From assembly GCF_022712195.1 (NCBI RefSeq), contig NZ_JALAGY010000037.1, positions 1 through 64,000 on the forward strand: a stretch of 64,000 nucleotides of DNA. Direction: 5' to 3'. Of this stretch, positions 19,089 through 27,673 are shown in pieces; positions within the stretch are counted from its first letter, which is position 1, and each line of letters starts with the position of its first letter. The stretch comes from Corynebacterium sp. (lineage in GTDB: Bacteria; Actinomycetota; Actinomycetes; Mycobacteriales; Mycobacteriaceae). Position numbers and translations under genes: made by a program. The notes beneath the pieces were generated by a model. That model was not told where the DNA came from. It searched no databases and saw only the letters and a program-made list of their open reading frames with translations.

Positions 19089-20175
19089 GGTGCCCACTTC
19101 TATCATCCGGACCGGACAGCCACGGTTCGCGTTCGAACACCGGCCGGTCGCCTGCATCGGGTGCGCTGTCGTCGTCGAGGACGGTGAGTGCCTCGAAACA
19201 CCGGGTGAGGGTGTCCGTCACACGCAGCTGGTCGGCGTTGTTCCAGCTGAACTTCCGGACAGCGGCGTCGCGGGCGACGATGTCGCCGAGGTTGATCCCG
19301 TACTCGACCTCCAGGGGTCCCCACGTTGGCAGAGCCTCCGGGTCCCCCCAGAAGGCGGCCGGGCTGTACGTCTCAGGGTCGTCCCCCGACCCTTCTCCGG
19401 GGCCGTCCACCGGCAGCTCCACGAGGTCCCCCGACGCGGGCGCCCCGGGCCCCGTCCTCTCCAGGAGCTGGTCGATGTCGATACCCCGCCAGGCCAGGAA
19501 GGCTGCGGGGTCGCCCGTGAACTCCGCGGCGAGTGCGTAGGCGACGCACACCCGGTGTTTGCAGAACGACGCGGGATCCGGGCAGGAGCAGGATGAGTCC
19601 ATGTAGTGCTCGACGCCGAACAGCACCGAGGCGATCGAGGACTGCGGGCGGCGACCCGCCAGGAGGTTGCGGACGCTGTCCGGGTGGTCCCCGCATTCGC
19701 CGACCACGAAGTCGATCTGGCGTCGCGTGAGGGGCCGCCACCGGATCTGCACGTCGAAGGGTTCGAGTTGGGTACCGCTGACCAGGCCGTTCACAGTTCC
19801 CAGTTCATGCTCGACACGTAGCACGTTGCCACCGCGGAAGTAGGTGCGTCCGCGCGAGAGCCGTCCCGCGTCCGCCAGCGCGGTGGCGGTACGCATCACC
19901 TGACCGGCGGCCCAGCTCTCCGAGGTCGAGACCCGTTCCTCGCGTTCCGGCGCAGGCGGCTGCGCCCTGCCCTTGCCCTGGCCTTTTCCCTGTCCCTCGC
20001 CTTGACCGGCGCTCAGGCCGCTTCCGGGGGACAGACGTGGTCCATCGGCTGTCCCGGCCCGGTCTCGTCCGCGCGTGAAGTCCGCCGAGACCACGTTGTC
20101 GCCCCACGCCGGCTGCGGGATACCCACCCGCTTCCGGCCGGTGCCCCTGCCCCGACTCCTGTCATCGACCATCAT
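19081..20175 (-). CDS. SWIM zinc-finger protein
   Basis: About 364 residues. The SWIM finger (CxC...CxH) is seen as CSCPDPASFCKHRVCV at about 196-211; such fingers bind DNA or protein and often accompany SNF2 ATPases. The first 75 residues are low-complexity and Gly/Gln/Lys-rich (repeats of GQGKGQ), probably disordered. Start ATG 20175 or 20172 overlaps the helicase stop by 14 or 11 nt; the longer upstream reading lies within the helicase gene. SWIM proteins next to SNF2 helicases are known in actinobacteria, where the pair is thought to act together. Specific function unknown. Confidence 0.8.
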   Translation of the reverse strand: MMVDDRSRGRGTGRKRVGIPQPAWGDNVVSADFTRGRDRAGTADGPRLSPGSGLSAGQGEGQGKGQGKGRAQPPAPEREERVSTSESWAAGQVMRTATALADAGRLSRGRTYFRGGNVLRVEHELGTVNGLVSGTQLEPFDVQIRWRPLTRRQIDFVVGECGDHPDSVRNLLAGRRPQSSIASVLFGVEHYMDSSCSCPDPASFCKHRVCVAYALAAEFTGDPAAFLAWRGIDIDQLLERTGPGAPASGDLVELPVDGPGEGSGDDPETYSPAAFWGDPEALPTWGPLEVEYGINLGDIVARDAAVRKFSWNNADQLRVTDTLTRCFEALTVLDDDSAPDAGDRPVFEREPWLSGPDDRSGHHE

Positions 20176-23100
20176 CGTCACCCTTCTGCTCTCCGGTGTG
20201 CGCCACGGGGTCGGCCCTGTCCCGGCCGGCGGACTCCCTGGCGACCGAGGACCGGTTGAGCTGCCACAGTTCGGACAGGTCCTCGTTGTTGAGGCTGGCG
20301 ATCCACCCTTCGCCGCTCGTGACGATGCCACCGGCCAGTTCCCGCTTCGAACTGAGGATGTCGTTGATCCGCTCGTCCAGCGTACCGGTGGTGACGAGCT
20401 TGTGGACGGTCACGTCCCGCCCCTGTCCGATACGGTACGCGCGGTCGGTGGCCTGGTCCTCGACGGCGGGGTTCCACCACCGGTCGACGTGCACCACCAC
20501 GCTGGCGCGGGTGAGCGTGATCCCGGTTCCTCCCGCCCTGGTGGACAGGATCATGACCTTGGGGCCGTCGTCGGACTGGAAGTCGTCGACCATGGCCGAG
20601 CGCGCCGTCCTGCTGAGCCCTCCGTGCAGCACGGGGACCCCGTCGGCCAGCTCCCCGAACTGACGTCGCAGTTCCGGGACGAGCATCTCCCCGAAGGAGG
20701 GGAACTGCGTGAACACCAGGACCCTGCGGTCGGTCTCCAGCGCCTCGGCGATGATCGCGAACAGCCGCTCGACCTTCTTCGAGCGGTGACGACCGTTCTT
20801 CAGCAGTCCTGACCCGTCGCCTGAGAAGTGTGCCGGATGGTTGCAGATCTGCTTGATGCGGACCAGTGCCCCGAGGATGATTCCGCTTCGGCCACGGCCC
20901 TCCGCCTCGGCGATGCGTTCCTCCAGGCTCCTCGTGTACGCCTCGTAGAGGGCCGCCTGTTCCTCGGTCAGGGGCACACTGTCGATCACCTCCCGCTTCT
21001 CCGGGAGGCCCAGGCCCATCGATTCGTCGTGCTTGAGGCGACGGAGGATGAAGGGTTCCACCAGCCGACGGAGCCGGTCCGTGGCGTCAGGGTCCTCGTA
21101 GCGCTCGACGGGGATGGCCAGCCGGTTCTGGAAGGCCTGTGCACTGCCGAGGATCCCGGGGTTGCAGAAGTCGAGGATCGAGTGCAGTTCGGCGAGACGG
21201 TTCTCCACCGGTGTCCCCGTCAACGCCAGGTGGTGTCCGGCCCTGACGGCGCGCACGGCCCTGCTCTGGGCGGTGCCGGGGTTCTTGATGTTCTGCGCCT
21301 CGTCGGCGACGACCCGACCCCAGTACAGGGACGTGTAGCGCTCCGGGTTCCGGCCCACCGTCCCGTAGGTCGTCAGCACGATGTCGGCGTCCTTCACCTT
21401 CTCCCCGAACTGACCTTCCGCCACCTTCCTGGCGCCGTGGTCCACGAGCACCCTCAGGGACGGGACGTGGCGTGCCACCTCGTTGCTCCAGGTGTCCAGC
21501 ACAGAGGTCGGGGCGACGACCAGAGTCGGTCCGTCGCAGTCGTCGGCCTCCCGTTCCCAGGCGAGCAGGCTGAGGACCTGGAGGGTCTTGCCCAAGCCCA
21601 TGTCGTCGGCGAGGACGGCACCGATCCGGTGGCGGTACATCCACACCAGCCAGTTCAGTCCCCTGCGCTGGTGGTGGCGGAGAGGGGTCTCGACGGCGGC
21701 GGGCACCTCGATGATCTCAGGCGGGGCGATCGTGGGACGCTGGTCCTCCTCCCCCGGCGCGGGGAAGAACGACCGGACCATCCGCTCCAGCCAGCCGTCG
21801 GCCTCGAGGGTGATGTCGCCCGGCCCGGCCTTCGGGGACCCGTCCGCGACGGAGGCCAACTCAGCTTCCACGAGGTCGGCGACGGTGAGCTGCGGGGAGC
21901 CGTAATGCTCTCCCTCCGCGGTGTCCCCGGAGCCGGCGTCACGGAGTTTCGCGAAGTAGCTGCGGGCCACGCTGAGGGAATGCGGGTCGAGCCGGACGTA
22001 GCGGCCCTGGATCTCGACCACCGACGACGCGGAGGTCATCAGCGCCGACATCGCCGCACCGCTGAGCGGTTCCCCGTCCACGGAGACCGACCAGTCGAAG
22101 GACAGGACCTGCTCCAGGCCCATCTTCCCGGATCCCGGGCCCTGGCCCACCGGGGTGACCTTCACCTTCACCTCGGGTCGCACGACAGACCAGGCCCGGG
22201 GCACCAGCACCTCGGTGCCGCCTGCCGCCAGGGCCCGGACCCCGTCGTCCAGCAGCCTCTCGACCTGGTCGGTGGTCAAGGCCAGGTAGACCACACGGTC
22301 CTTGTCCGGACGCCCTGTCAGGCTGCTCGCCGGCGGGAACCACACATTCGTGCGGAGCCAGGCCTCCACGGCCGACGAATAGGACCTGAGCTGCGGCCAG
22401 GCGTGGTAGGCCCGGTCCAGTCCCTCCCGGAGGGACCGTTTCCGTGACTGTGTGGCCTCGGCGGCGGAGATCGGCTCGGCGGCCCCGTCATCGGCGGACA
22501 TCCTGATCTCCAGCCGCCACCGGGGATCGTCACCGCCGGCGTCGGCGGCACGGGGCTGTCCGGAGACCGTCCCCGCCAGGGAGTCCGGTTCCTCCAGGGA
22601 CAGCACCATGCGCGTGGACGCCTCGCGTGCCGAGGCCCGCCAGGTGTTGAGGAGCTCGGCGGTCAGGGGGTTGGCCCGCGAGTCGGCGTCGCCGGTGAAC
22701 AGCGACGAGACGAAGTGGTTCTCCGGGACACCGCCGACCAGCTGGACCCTGTCCTGGAGCAACCGGATGCACATCCAGTGCACGAGCTCGTCCGCAGCCC
22801 GGTAGAGGACGTCCGGACCTCCGTTGAGGGTGAGCACCGCAGGGGCCGTCGCCTGCAGTTCGCGGACGACCCGGTTGTGGGTCCCGCTGCTGGACAGGCA
22901 CCAGCTCGGGTACCACTGGCCGTCGGTGAACTGCATCTTCATCATCACCCGGCCCGCGTGGACGGCGTCGAGCAGGAGATCGTAGAGCCGGATGAGCCAG
23001 AGCGCCTCAGGCCCCAGGCCCGGAACTCCCCCGGCCGGGGTGTCCGGGTGCTGACCCGACCTGAGAAAGTGTGACATTGTGCCGAGTACCGACAGTGCCT

Positions 23101-23344
23101 GGTCAGGCGTGTACGCCTGGGTGGGGAGGTCCAGGGACAGCAGCCGCCCTCGGGGGGTGGCGACGCGGATGCCCTCCCGTCGGCGCAGCGGCCGTGACAT
23201 CATGACGGTACGCAGGGGTTCCGGAAGTCCCCCTTCCGGGATGTCCGAGGCGTCGAGGACGGCCGTGTGCCCTTCAGTCCGTTCGGCCCAGACGTGGAGC
23301 CCGCTGCCGGTCAGCCACAGCAGATGTACCTGGTGATCAGTCAC
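20162..23344 (-). CDS. SNF2-family DNA-dependent ATPase (DEAD/DEAH-type, HelZ-like)
   Basis: A 1060-residue protein. The first 500 residues are a helicase-associated region without recognisable motifs. The SNF2 motor follows: DDMGLGKTLQVLSLL (Walker A, about 577-591), VVADEAQNIKN (motif II as DEAQ), ALTGTPVENRLAEL (III), RRVLVFTQF (IV), STRAGGTGITLTRA (V) and DQATDRAYRIGQ (VI). SNF2 proteins translocate on double-stranded DNA and displace bound proteins. GTG 23344 (MTDHQVH) is preferred; ATG 23398 is an alternative. It is the first gene of the four-gene operon and divergent from proP across a strong palindrome. Confidence 0.88.
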   Translation of the reverse strand: MTDHQVHLLWLTGSGLHVWAERTEGHTAVLDASDIPEGGLPEPLRTVMMSRPLRRREGIRVATPRGRLLSLDLPTQAYTPDQALSVLGTMSHFLRSGQHPDTPAGGVPGLGPEALWLIRLYDLLLDAVHAGRVMMKMQFTDGQWYPSWCLSSSGTHNRVVRELQATAPAVLTLNGGPDVLYRAADELVHWMCIRLLQDRVQLVGGVPENHFVSSLFTGDADSRANPLTAELLNTWRASAREASTRMVLSLEEPDSLAGTVSGQPRAADAGGDDPRWRLEIRMSADDGAAEPISAAEATQSRKRSLREGLDRAYHAWPQLRSYSSAVEAWLRTNVWFPPASSLTGRPDKDRVVYLALTTDQVERLLDDGVRALAAGGTEVLVPRAWSVVRPEVKVKVTPVGQGPGSGKMGLEQVLSFDWSVSVDGEPLSGAAMSALMTSASSVVEIQGRYVRLDPHSLSVARSYFAKLRDAGSGDTAEGEHYGSPQLTVADLVEAELASVADGSPKAGPGDITLEADGWLERMVRSFFPAPGEEDQRPTIAPPEIIEVPAAVETPLRHHQRRGLNWLVWMYRHRIGAVLADDMGLGKTLQVLSLLAWEREADDCDGPTLVVAPTSVLDTWSNEVARHVPSLRVLVDHGARKVAEGQFGEKVKDADIVLTTYGTVGRNPERYTSLYWGRVVADEAQNIKNPGTAQSRAVRAVRAGHHLALTGTPVENRLAELHSILDFCNPGILGSAQAFQNRLAIPVERYEDPDATDRLRRLVEPFILRRLKHDESMGLGLPEKREVIDSVPLTEEQAALYEAYTRSLEERIAEAEGRGRSGIILGALVRIKQICNHPAHFSGDGSGLLKNGRHRSKKVERLFAIIAEALETDRRVLVFTQFPSFGEMLVPELRRQFGELADGVPVLHGGLSRTARSAMVDDFQSDDGPKVMILSTRAGGTGITLTRASVVVHVDRWWNPAVEDQATDRAYRIGQGRDVTVHKLVTTGTLDERINDILSSKRELAGGIVTSGEGWIASLNNEDLSELWQLNRSSVARESAGRDRADPVAHTGEQKGDDDGR

Positions 23345-23427
23345 TCCCCTTGTGTACCACGCGGCACGGACGTGGAACGACACCGGCGACTTCATCACAA
23401 GCTTACTGTTTCAGTAGAGATGATTAA

Positions 23428-23452
23428 CAGTACCTACAGTTGGTAGGTACTG
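23428..23452. promoter_or_regulatory. Perfect 10-bp hyphenated palindrome (operator candidate)
   Basis: CAGTACCTAC, 5-nt spacer AGTTG, then GTAGGTACTG. It lies between the divergent SNF2 operon and proP, 15 nt before the likely proP -10 (TATGCT, 23467-23472), where it would cover the -35. No T-run follows, so an operator is more likely than a terminator. The regulator is unknown and not encoded nearby. Confidence 0.6.
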
Positions 23453-23466
23453 CGCATTTTCTGGTC

Positions 23467-23472
23467 TATGCT
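23467..23472 (+). promoter_or_regulatory. Candidate -10 of proP
   Basis: TATGCT fits TANNNT and leaves a leader of about 25 nt with a good GAAGGA ribosome-binding site in front of ATG 23504. The -35 position falls inside the palindrome. Confidence 0.4.
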
Positions 23473-23503
23473 CATACGTCCGCATACTGAAGGATGTGAA
23501 ACG

Positions 23504-24982
23504 ATGAGCGAGACGACGGCGGCAGACGCCCGCCTCACTGAAGACGACATCCACGTCGTGGACCAGGACGAAATGAAGAAGGCCCTGCGGGCGACACTTC
23601 TCGGCAACTTCATGGAATGGTTCGACATCGGCGTGTTCGCCTATGTGATGACCTACATCACCGTCAACTTCTTTCCACTCCCTGATCCTTGGGGTGGCCT
23701 GGCGAGTTTCGCGACCCTCGCGGTCACTTTCCTCGTGCGCCCGCTGGGAGGACTCATACTCGGCCCGCTGGGCGACCGGATCGGACGACGGAAGATCCTG
23801 GCCTTCACCATCGTGATGATGTCACTGGGGACCGCACTCATCGGCGTCCTGCCGACCTACGCCCAGATCGGAATCGCCGCCCCGGTACTCCTTGTTCTGC
23901 TGAAGTTCATCCAGGGCTTCTCCACGGGCGGTGAGTACGCCGGTGCGGCCACCTTCATCGCCGAGTACTCCTCGGACCGTCGACGCGGATTCTGGGGCTC
24001 CTTCCTCGACCTGGGGTCCTACCTCGGATTCGCCGCCGCGGCCCTGCTCGTGACCGTCATCGAGATCATCACCGACGACGCGCAGATGGAGAGCTGGGGC
24101 TGGCGGATCCCGTTCCTGCTCGCGCTGCCCCTGGGCCTGGTCGGTGTCTACATGCGCTCCCGCATCAAGGAGTCCCACACCTTCGAGGCGTCCCAGGACG
24201 CCTCCCAGCAGCAGGCGGAGGCCGCCATCGCCGCCGGTGTCCCCGCACCGAGCCAGGGCATGATCGCCCAGATCCGGTACCTCCTGCGTCGCTTCTGGCC
24301 CCAGATGCTCATCGGCTCGGCGATGGTGATGTGCGCCCAGGTCGTGGGCTACGCCCTGACCACCTACATGCCGACCTACCTCACCGAGTCCCTGGGTTAC
24401 GACACCCTGCACGGCAACGCCCTGCTGGTACCGGTCCTGCTGATCGTCTCACTGTGCCTGCCGTTGTTCGGGATGATCTCTGACCGCATCGGTCGCCGTC
24501 CCGTCATGCTCGCGGGATGCGTGCTCGGCGTCGTCACGGCGATCCCCGCGTTCCTCCTGATGATGATGGGCCACGTGTGGTCCACACTCGCCGGGCTGAT
24601 GATCGTGGGTGTCATCATGATGTTCCAGGTCTCCATCCAGGCGTCCGCACTGCCGTCGCTGTTCCCCACCGAGAGCCGTTACACGGCGATGGGTCTGATG
24701 TTCAACATCGCCGTCGCGCTCTTCGGCGGAACGACGGGCTTCGTCATCAGCGCCCTCCAGTCGGCGATCGGATCCGACCTCGCCGGCGCCTACTACATCA
24801 TGTTCGCCTGCCTGGTCGGCGGGATCGGCGTCTACTGCATGAAGGAGTCAGCCGGACGCAATCTGCTGGGCTCCATGCCCACGGTGGACCACGAGGACGA
24901 GGTCCACGACGTTCTCAGGACAATGGACGGCAACGACAAATACGATCTCAGCACCATGCCGGTGCAGAATCCCTCCCGCTGA
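23504..24982 (+). CDS. proP: ProP-type proline/betaine/ectoine proton symporter (MHS family)
   Basis: A 492-residue major facilitator with 12 predicted helices that imports compatible solutes with protons. Similarity to E. coli ProP is visible in LGNFMEWFDIGVF, RPLGGLILGPLGDRIGRRK (the MFS loop motif), IQGFSTGGEYAGAATF and YMPTYLTESLGY. The tail EDEVHDVLRTMDG is charged, but it lacks the long coiled coil of E. coli ProP. Start ATG 23504 is preceded by GAAGGA at 9 nt. Upstream are the SNF2 operon and a palindrome; downstream is putP on the same strand, so the pair serves proline and osmolyte uptake. Other MHS substrates cannot be excluded. Confidence 0.82.
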   Translation: MSETTAADARLTEDDIHVVDQDEMKKALRATLLGNFMEWFDIGVFAYVMTYITVNFFPLPDPWGGLASFATLAVTFLVRPLGGLILGPLGDRIGRRKILAFTIVMMSLGTALIGVLPTYAQIGIAAPVLLVLLKFIQGFSTGGEYAGAATFIAEYSSDRRRGFWGSFLDLGSYLGFAAAALLVTVIEIITDDAQMESWGWRIPFLLALPLGLVGVYMRSRIKESHTFEASQDASQQQAEAAIAAGVPAPSQGMIAQIRYLLRRFWPQMLIGSAMVMCAQVVGYALTTYMPTYLTESLGYDTLHGNALLVPVLLIVSLCLPLFGMISDRIGRRPVMLAGCVLGVVTAIPAFLLMMMGHVWSTLAGLMIVGVIMMFQVSIQASALPSLFPTESRYTAMGLMFNIAVALFGGTTGFVISALQSAIGSDLAGAYYIMFACLVGGIGVYCMKESAGRNLLGSMPTVDHEDEVHDVLRTMDGNDKYDLSTMPVQNPSR

Positions 24983-25100
24983 CAGGCCTCCCCGCGGTCG
25001 GGAGTCACACCGGAATAATTGGAGAAACCTGGCAGGAATGTGGGTGTAGTTCGCCATTCGGCTGGTAATCAGGCCGAGGACATGGAAACCTTGCAGTGTC

Positions 25101-25123
25101 GCCGTCTCTTTACCGGAGACGGC
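25101..25123 (+). other. Hairpin in the putP leader
   Basis: GCCGTCTC (25101-25108) and GAGACGGC (25116-25123) pair perfectly with a 7-nt loop, about 50 nt before the putP start. No T-tract follows. It may end the proP transcript or act in the putP leader. The rest of the 193-nt proP-putP gap shows nothing else I can support. Confidence 0.45.
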
Positions 25124-25175
25124 CCTAACTGATTGTTGACCAAGCGACCACGACAACCCCACAAGGAGGCCCACG

Positions 25176-26816
25176 GTGAGTGAACAGACTTGGTTCATTA
25201 TCGCCATGGTGATCTATCTGGCTGTGATGCTCGGCATCGGCATCTGGAGTTTCACCAAGACCGACAAGTACGAGGACTACATGGTCGGAGGCCGCGGTCT
25301 CCACCCGTTCGTCGCCGCCCTCTCCGCCGGCGCGTCCGACATGTCCGGCTGGCTGCTCATGGGTCTGCCCGGTGCACTGTTCATGTCCGGATTCTCGGAG
25401 ATCTGGATGGCGGTTGGCCTGCTGGTCGGCTGCTGGCTGAACTGGAAACTGGTGGCACCGCGCCTGCGCAGCTACACGGAGGTCTCGAACAACTCCATCA
25501 CGGTCCCCTCGTTCTTCGAGAACCGCCTGCGCGACCACAGCCACACGCTGCGCGTCGTCGCCGGCATCATCATCCTGGTGTTCTTCACCTTCTACGTCTC
25601 CTCCGGCATGGTCGCCGGCGGCCGCTACTTCGAGTCCAGCTTCAACGGTGACTACGTCACCGGCCTGCTGATCATCGGTGCGGTCACGGTGGTCTACACC
25701 TTCGTCGGCGGTTTCCTCGCCGTGTCCTACACCGACGTCGTGCAGGGCTCCATGATGTTCCTGGCCCTGATCCTGGTGCCCGTCTTCGCGATCACCTCAC
25801 TGGACAACCCGGGCGACATCTTCACCTTCCAGCTGGACAACGACTACGGCTCGATGGCCGACAACGCGGCGAACGCCGTCGGCGCGAACTCGAACTTCTA
25901 CAACCTGTTCCAGTTCAACGACACCACCGCCCTGGCGGCGTTTGTCATCATCATCTCCAACCTCGCCTGGGGCCTCGGCTACTTCGGCCAGCCGCACATC
26001 ATCGTGCGCTTCATGGCCATGCGTAAGCCGGCCGACGCCGTCGCCGGCCGTCGCTACGGCGTCACCTGGATGTTCCTGTGCCTGATCGGCGCAGTCTTCA
26101 TCGCCATCAGTGCCCCGGCGTTCTTCGCCGAGACCCCCGAAGCGACCTTCTCTGACGTCACCAACTACGAGACCAACTTCCTCGACATGTCGAAGGTGCT
26201 CTTCCACCCGCTGGTCGCGGGCCTGATCCTCACCGCCGTGCTGGCGGCGATCATGTCCACCGTCTCCTCCCAGCTCCTCGTGGTCGCCTCCGCACTGGTC
26301 GAGGACATCTACGCGGGCATGATCAACCGGAACGCCTCGGACACGCTGCTGAAGAACCTGTCGCGCGTCATGGTCATCCTCGTCGCCGTCATCGCCGCAC
26401 TCATCGCCCTGGATCCGGACTCCGCGATCCTCGGCCTCGTCGAGTTCGCCTGGGCCGGCTTCGGCGCCGCCTTCGGCCCGGTCGTCCTGGCCGCCCTGTA
26501 CTGGAAGCGGCTCAACGCACAGGGAGCTGCGGCCGGCATGATCGGTGGCGCTCTCGTCGCCTTCATCTGGGGCGGGCTGCCCCAGTTCGGTGTCATCGAC
26601 AAGCCCTTCGGCCTCTACGAGATGATCCCGGGTGTCGCGGTCAACGTGCTCCTGATGGTCATCGTCACGCTCGCCACCAAGGCTCCGTCCAAGGAGATCA
26701 CGGACGAGTTCGACGAAGCCGTCCGCTTCGCCCAGCTCACCGTCGATGACGGAGACGTCGATCTCGACGCCGCCCGTGCCAAGGTCGAGGCCGAGGCCGA
26801 CCAGGGCAAGATCTGA
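25176..26816 (+). CDS. putP: Sodium/proline symporter
   Basis: A 546-residue SSS-family transporter with about 13 helices that takes up proline with Na+. Recognised from KYEDYMVGGRGLHP, ALSAGASDMSGWLLMGLPG, the sodium-site region SYTDVVQGSMMF and YFGQPHIIVRFMA, all close to PutP. The hydrophilic tail after residue 510 is acidic. GTG start at 25176 has an AAGGAGG ribosome-binding site at 6 nt. A 19-bp stem hairpin follows the gene. Confidence 0.95.
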   Translation: MSEQTWFIIAMVIYLAVMLGIGIWSFTKTDKYEDYMVGGRGLHPFVAALSAGASDMSGWLLMGLPGALFMSGFSEIWMAVGLLVGCWLNWKLVAPRLRSYTEVSNNSITVPSFFENRLRDHSHTLRVVAGIIILVFFTFYVSSGMVAGGRYFESSFNGDYVTGLLIIGAVTVVYTFVGGFLAVSYTDVVQGSMMFLALILVPVFAITSLDNPGDIFTFQLDNDYGSMADNAANAVGANSNFYNLFQFNDTTALAAFVIIISNLAWGLGYFGQPHIIVRFMAMRKPADAVAGRRYGVTWMFLCLIGAVFIAISAPAFFAETPEATFSDVTNYETNFLDMSKVLFHPLVAGLILTAVLAAIMSTVSSQLLVVASALVEDIYAGMINRNASDTLLKNLSRVMVILVAVIAALIALDPDSAILGLVEFAWAGFGAAFGPVVLAALYWKRLNAQGAAAGMIGGALVAFIWGGLPQFGVIDKPFGLYEMIPGVAVNVLLMVIVTLATKAPSKEITDEFDEAVRFAQLTVDDGDVDLDAARAKVEAEADQGKI

Positions 26817-26862
26817 CCCCGGTCACCCGGAACTGAACTTCTGACCGGGAGGGGAACCTCCG

Positions 26863-26909
26863 CACCGGCCGGGAGAGTCTCTCTCATCATGAGACTCTCC
26901 CGGCCGGTG
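26863..26909 (+). terminator. Strong hairpin after putP
   Basis: A perfect 19-bp stem (left arm from 26863 beginning CACCGGCCGGG, 9-nt loop, right arm 26891-26909). The T-tract is poor. The first in-frame ATG of the next gene (26889) lies in the loop and right arm. Confidence 0.8.
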
Positions 26910-27653
26910 TCATTGTCGGTGGCGCCCTCCTCCGCCGCCCCGTCCACGGCCCTACCGCTCCTGTCGCCCACCACCGTGGCGCTGGCACTGTACGTCCTCT
27001 CCCTGCTCCTCCTTCCCCCGGGAGGCGGCCCGGACACTCCGGGGGCCACAGACCGTGACACGGTGTCGACGTCCCTGGAGCGGCTCTCCACGGTCCCCCG
27101 ACGCACCCACGTCCTCGGCTACTCCCGCGACCACTTCGGCGGGTGGGCGGACCAGTGGTGGGCGGAGGGGACGGGCACCGTGAGCACAGAGAGCGGATCC
27201 GGGCCCGCCGGTACCCGGTGCAGTACCCGGCACATCGTCATGCTGCAGACCTTCGAGAGCCGCTCCCCCGGCGACGACGGTTCCTGCCCCTCTCCCCGGG
27301 GCCGGATCACCGACGTCTACACCGGTGACATGATCGCCCCGTCCGACGTGGAGATCGACCACGTCGTCCCGCTGTCGGCCGCGTGGGACCACGGCGCGTG
27401 GGACTGGCCCCGGGAGTCGCGGGTGCGTTTCGCCAACGACGACGAACTGAACCTCCTCGCCGTGGCGGGGACGGTCAACCGGGACAAGAGTGACGGGAGT
27501 CTGGCCGAGTGGCTCCCTCCCACGGCAAAAGCCGGCTCCCTGTCGGAAGCCGGCTGTGCCTATGCCGCACGGTATCTCGCGGTGTGTCTGCGCTACGGGC
27601 TCAGCGTCAGCGACGCCGACGCCACGACGGCGCGGCAGGTGTGCGGACTGTGA
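26889..27653 (+). CDS. Membrane-anchored or secreted HNH nuclease (GmrSD C-terminal/DUF1524-like)
   Basis: Up to 254 residues. A hydrophobic segment TVALALYVLSLLLLPPGGG (about 29-47) suggests a signal anchor or signal peptide. The DUF1524/HNH core is EIDHVVPLSAAW (about 156-167), the Trp-rich HGAWDWP, FANDDELNLLAVAG and NRDKSDGSLAEWLP (about 198-211), giving the His-Asn-type metal site. Four cysteines outside it fit disulfides of an exported protein. Such secreted nucleases are common in actinobacteria, perhaps for using external DNA. The first ATG lies inside the putP hairpin with no ribosome-binding site; GTG at 26907 or 26919 are possible, so the N-terminus is uncertain. Confidence 0.72.
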   Translation: MRLSRPVSLSVAPSSAAPSTALPLLSPTTVALALYVLSLLLLPPGGGPDTPGATDRDTVSTSLERLSTVPRRTHVLGYSRDHFGGWADQWWAEGTGTVSTESGSGPAGTRCSTRHIVMLQTFESRSPGDDGSCPSPRGRITDVYTGDMIAPSDVEIDHVVPLSAAWDHGAWDWPRESRVRFANDDELNLLAVAGTVNRDKSDGSLAEWLPPTAKAGSLSEAGCAYAARYLAVCLRYGLSVSDADATTARQVCGL

Positions 27654-27673
27654 CCGCCCAGCCGCACCGGGGC

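Noticed and set aside
20828..22447. 539-codon open frame opposite the SNF2 gene
   Set aside because: Shadow frame; the helicase motifs on the minus strand are complete across this interval.
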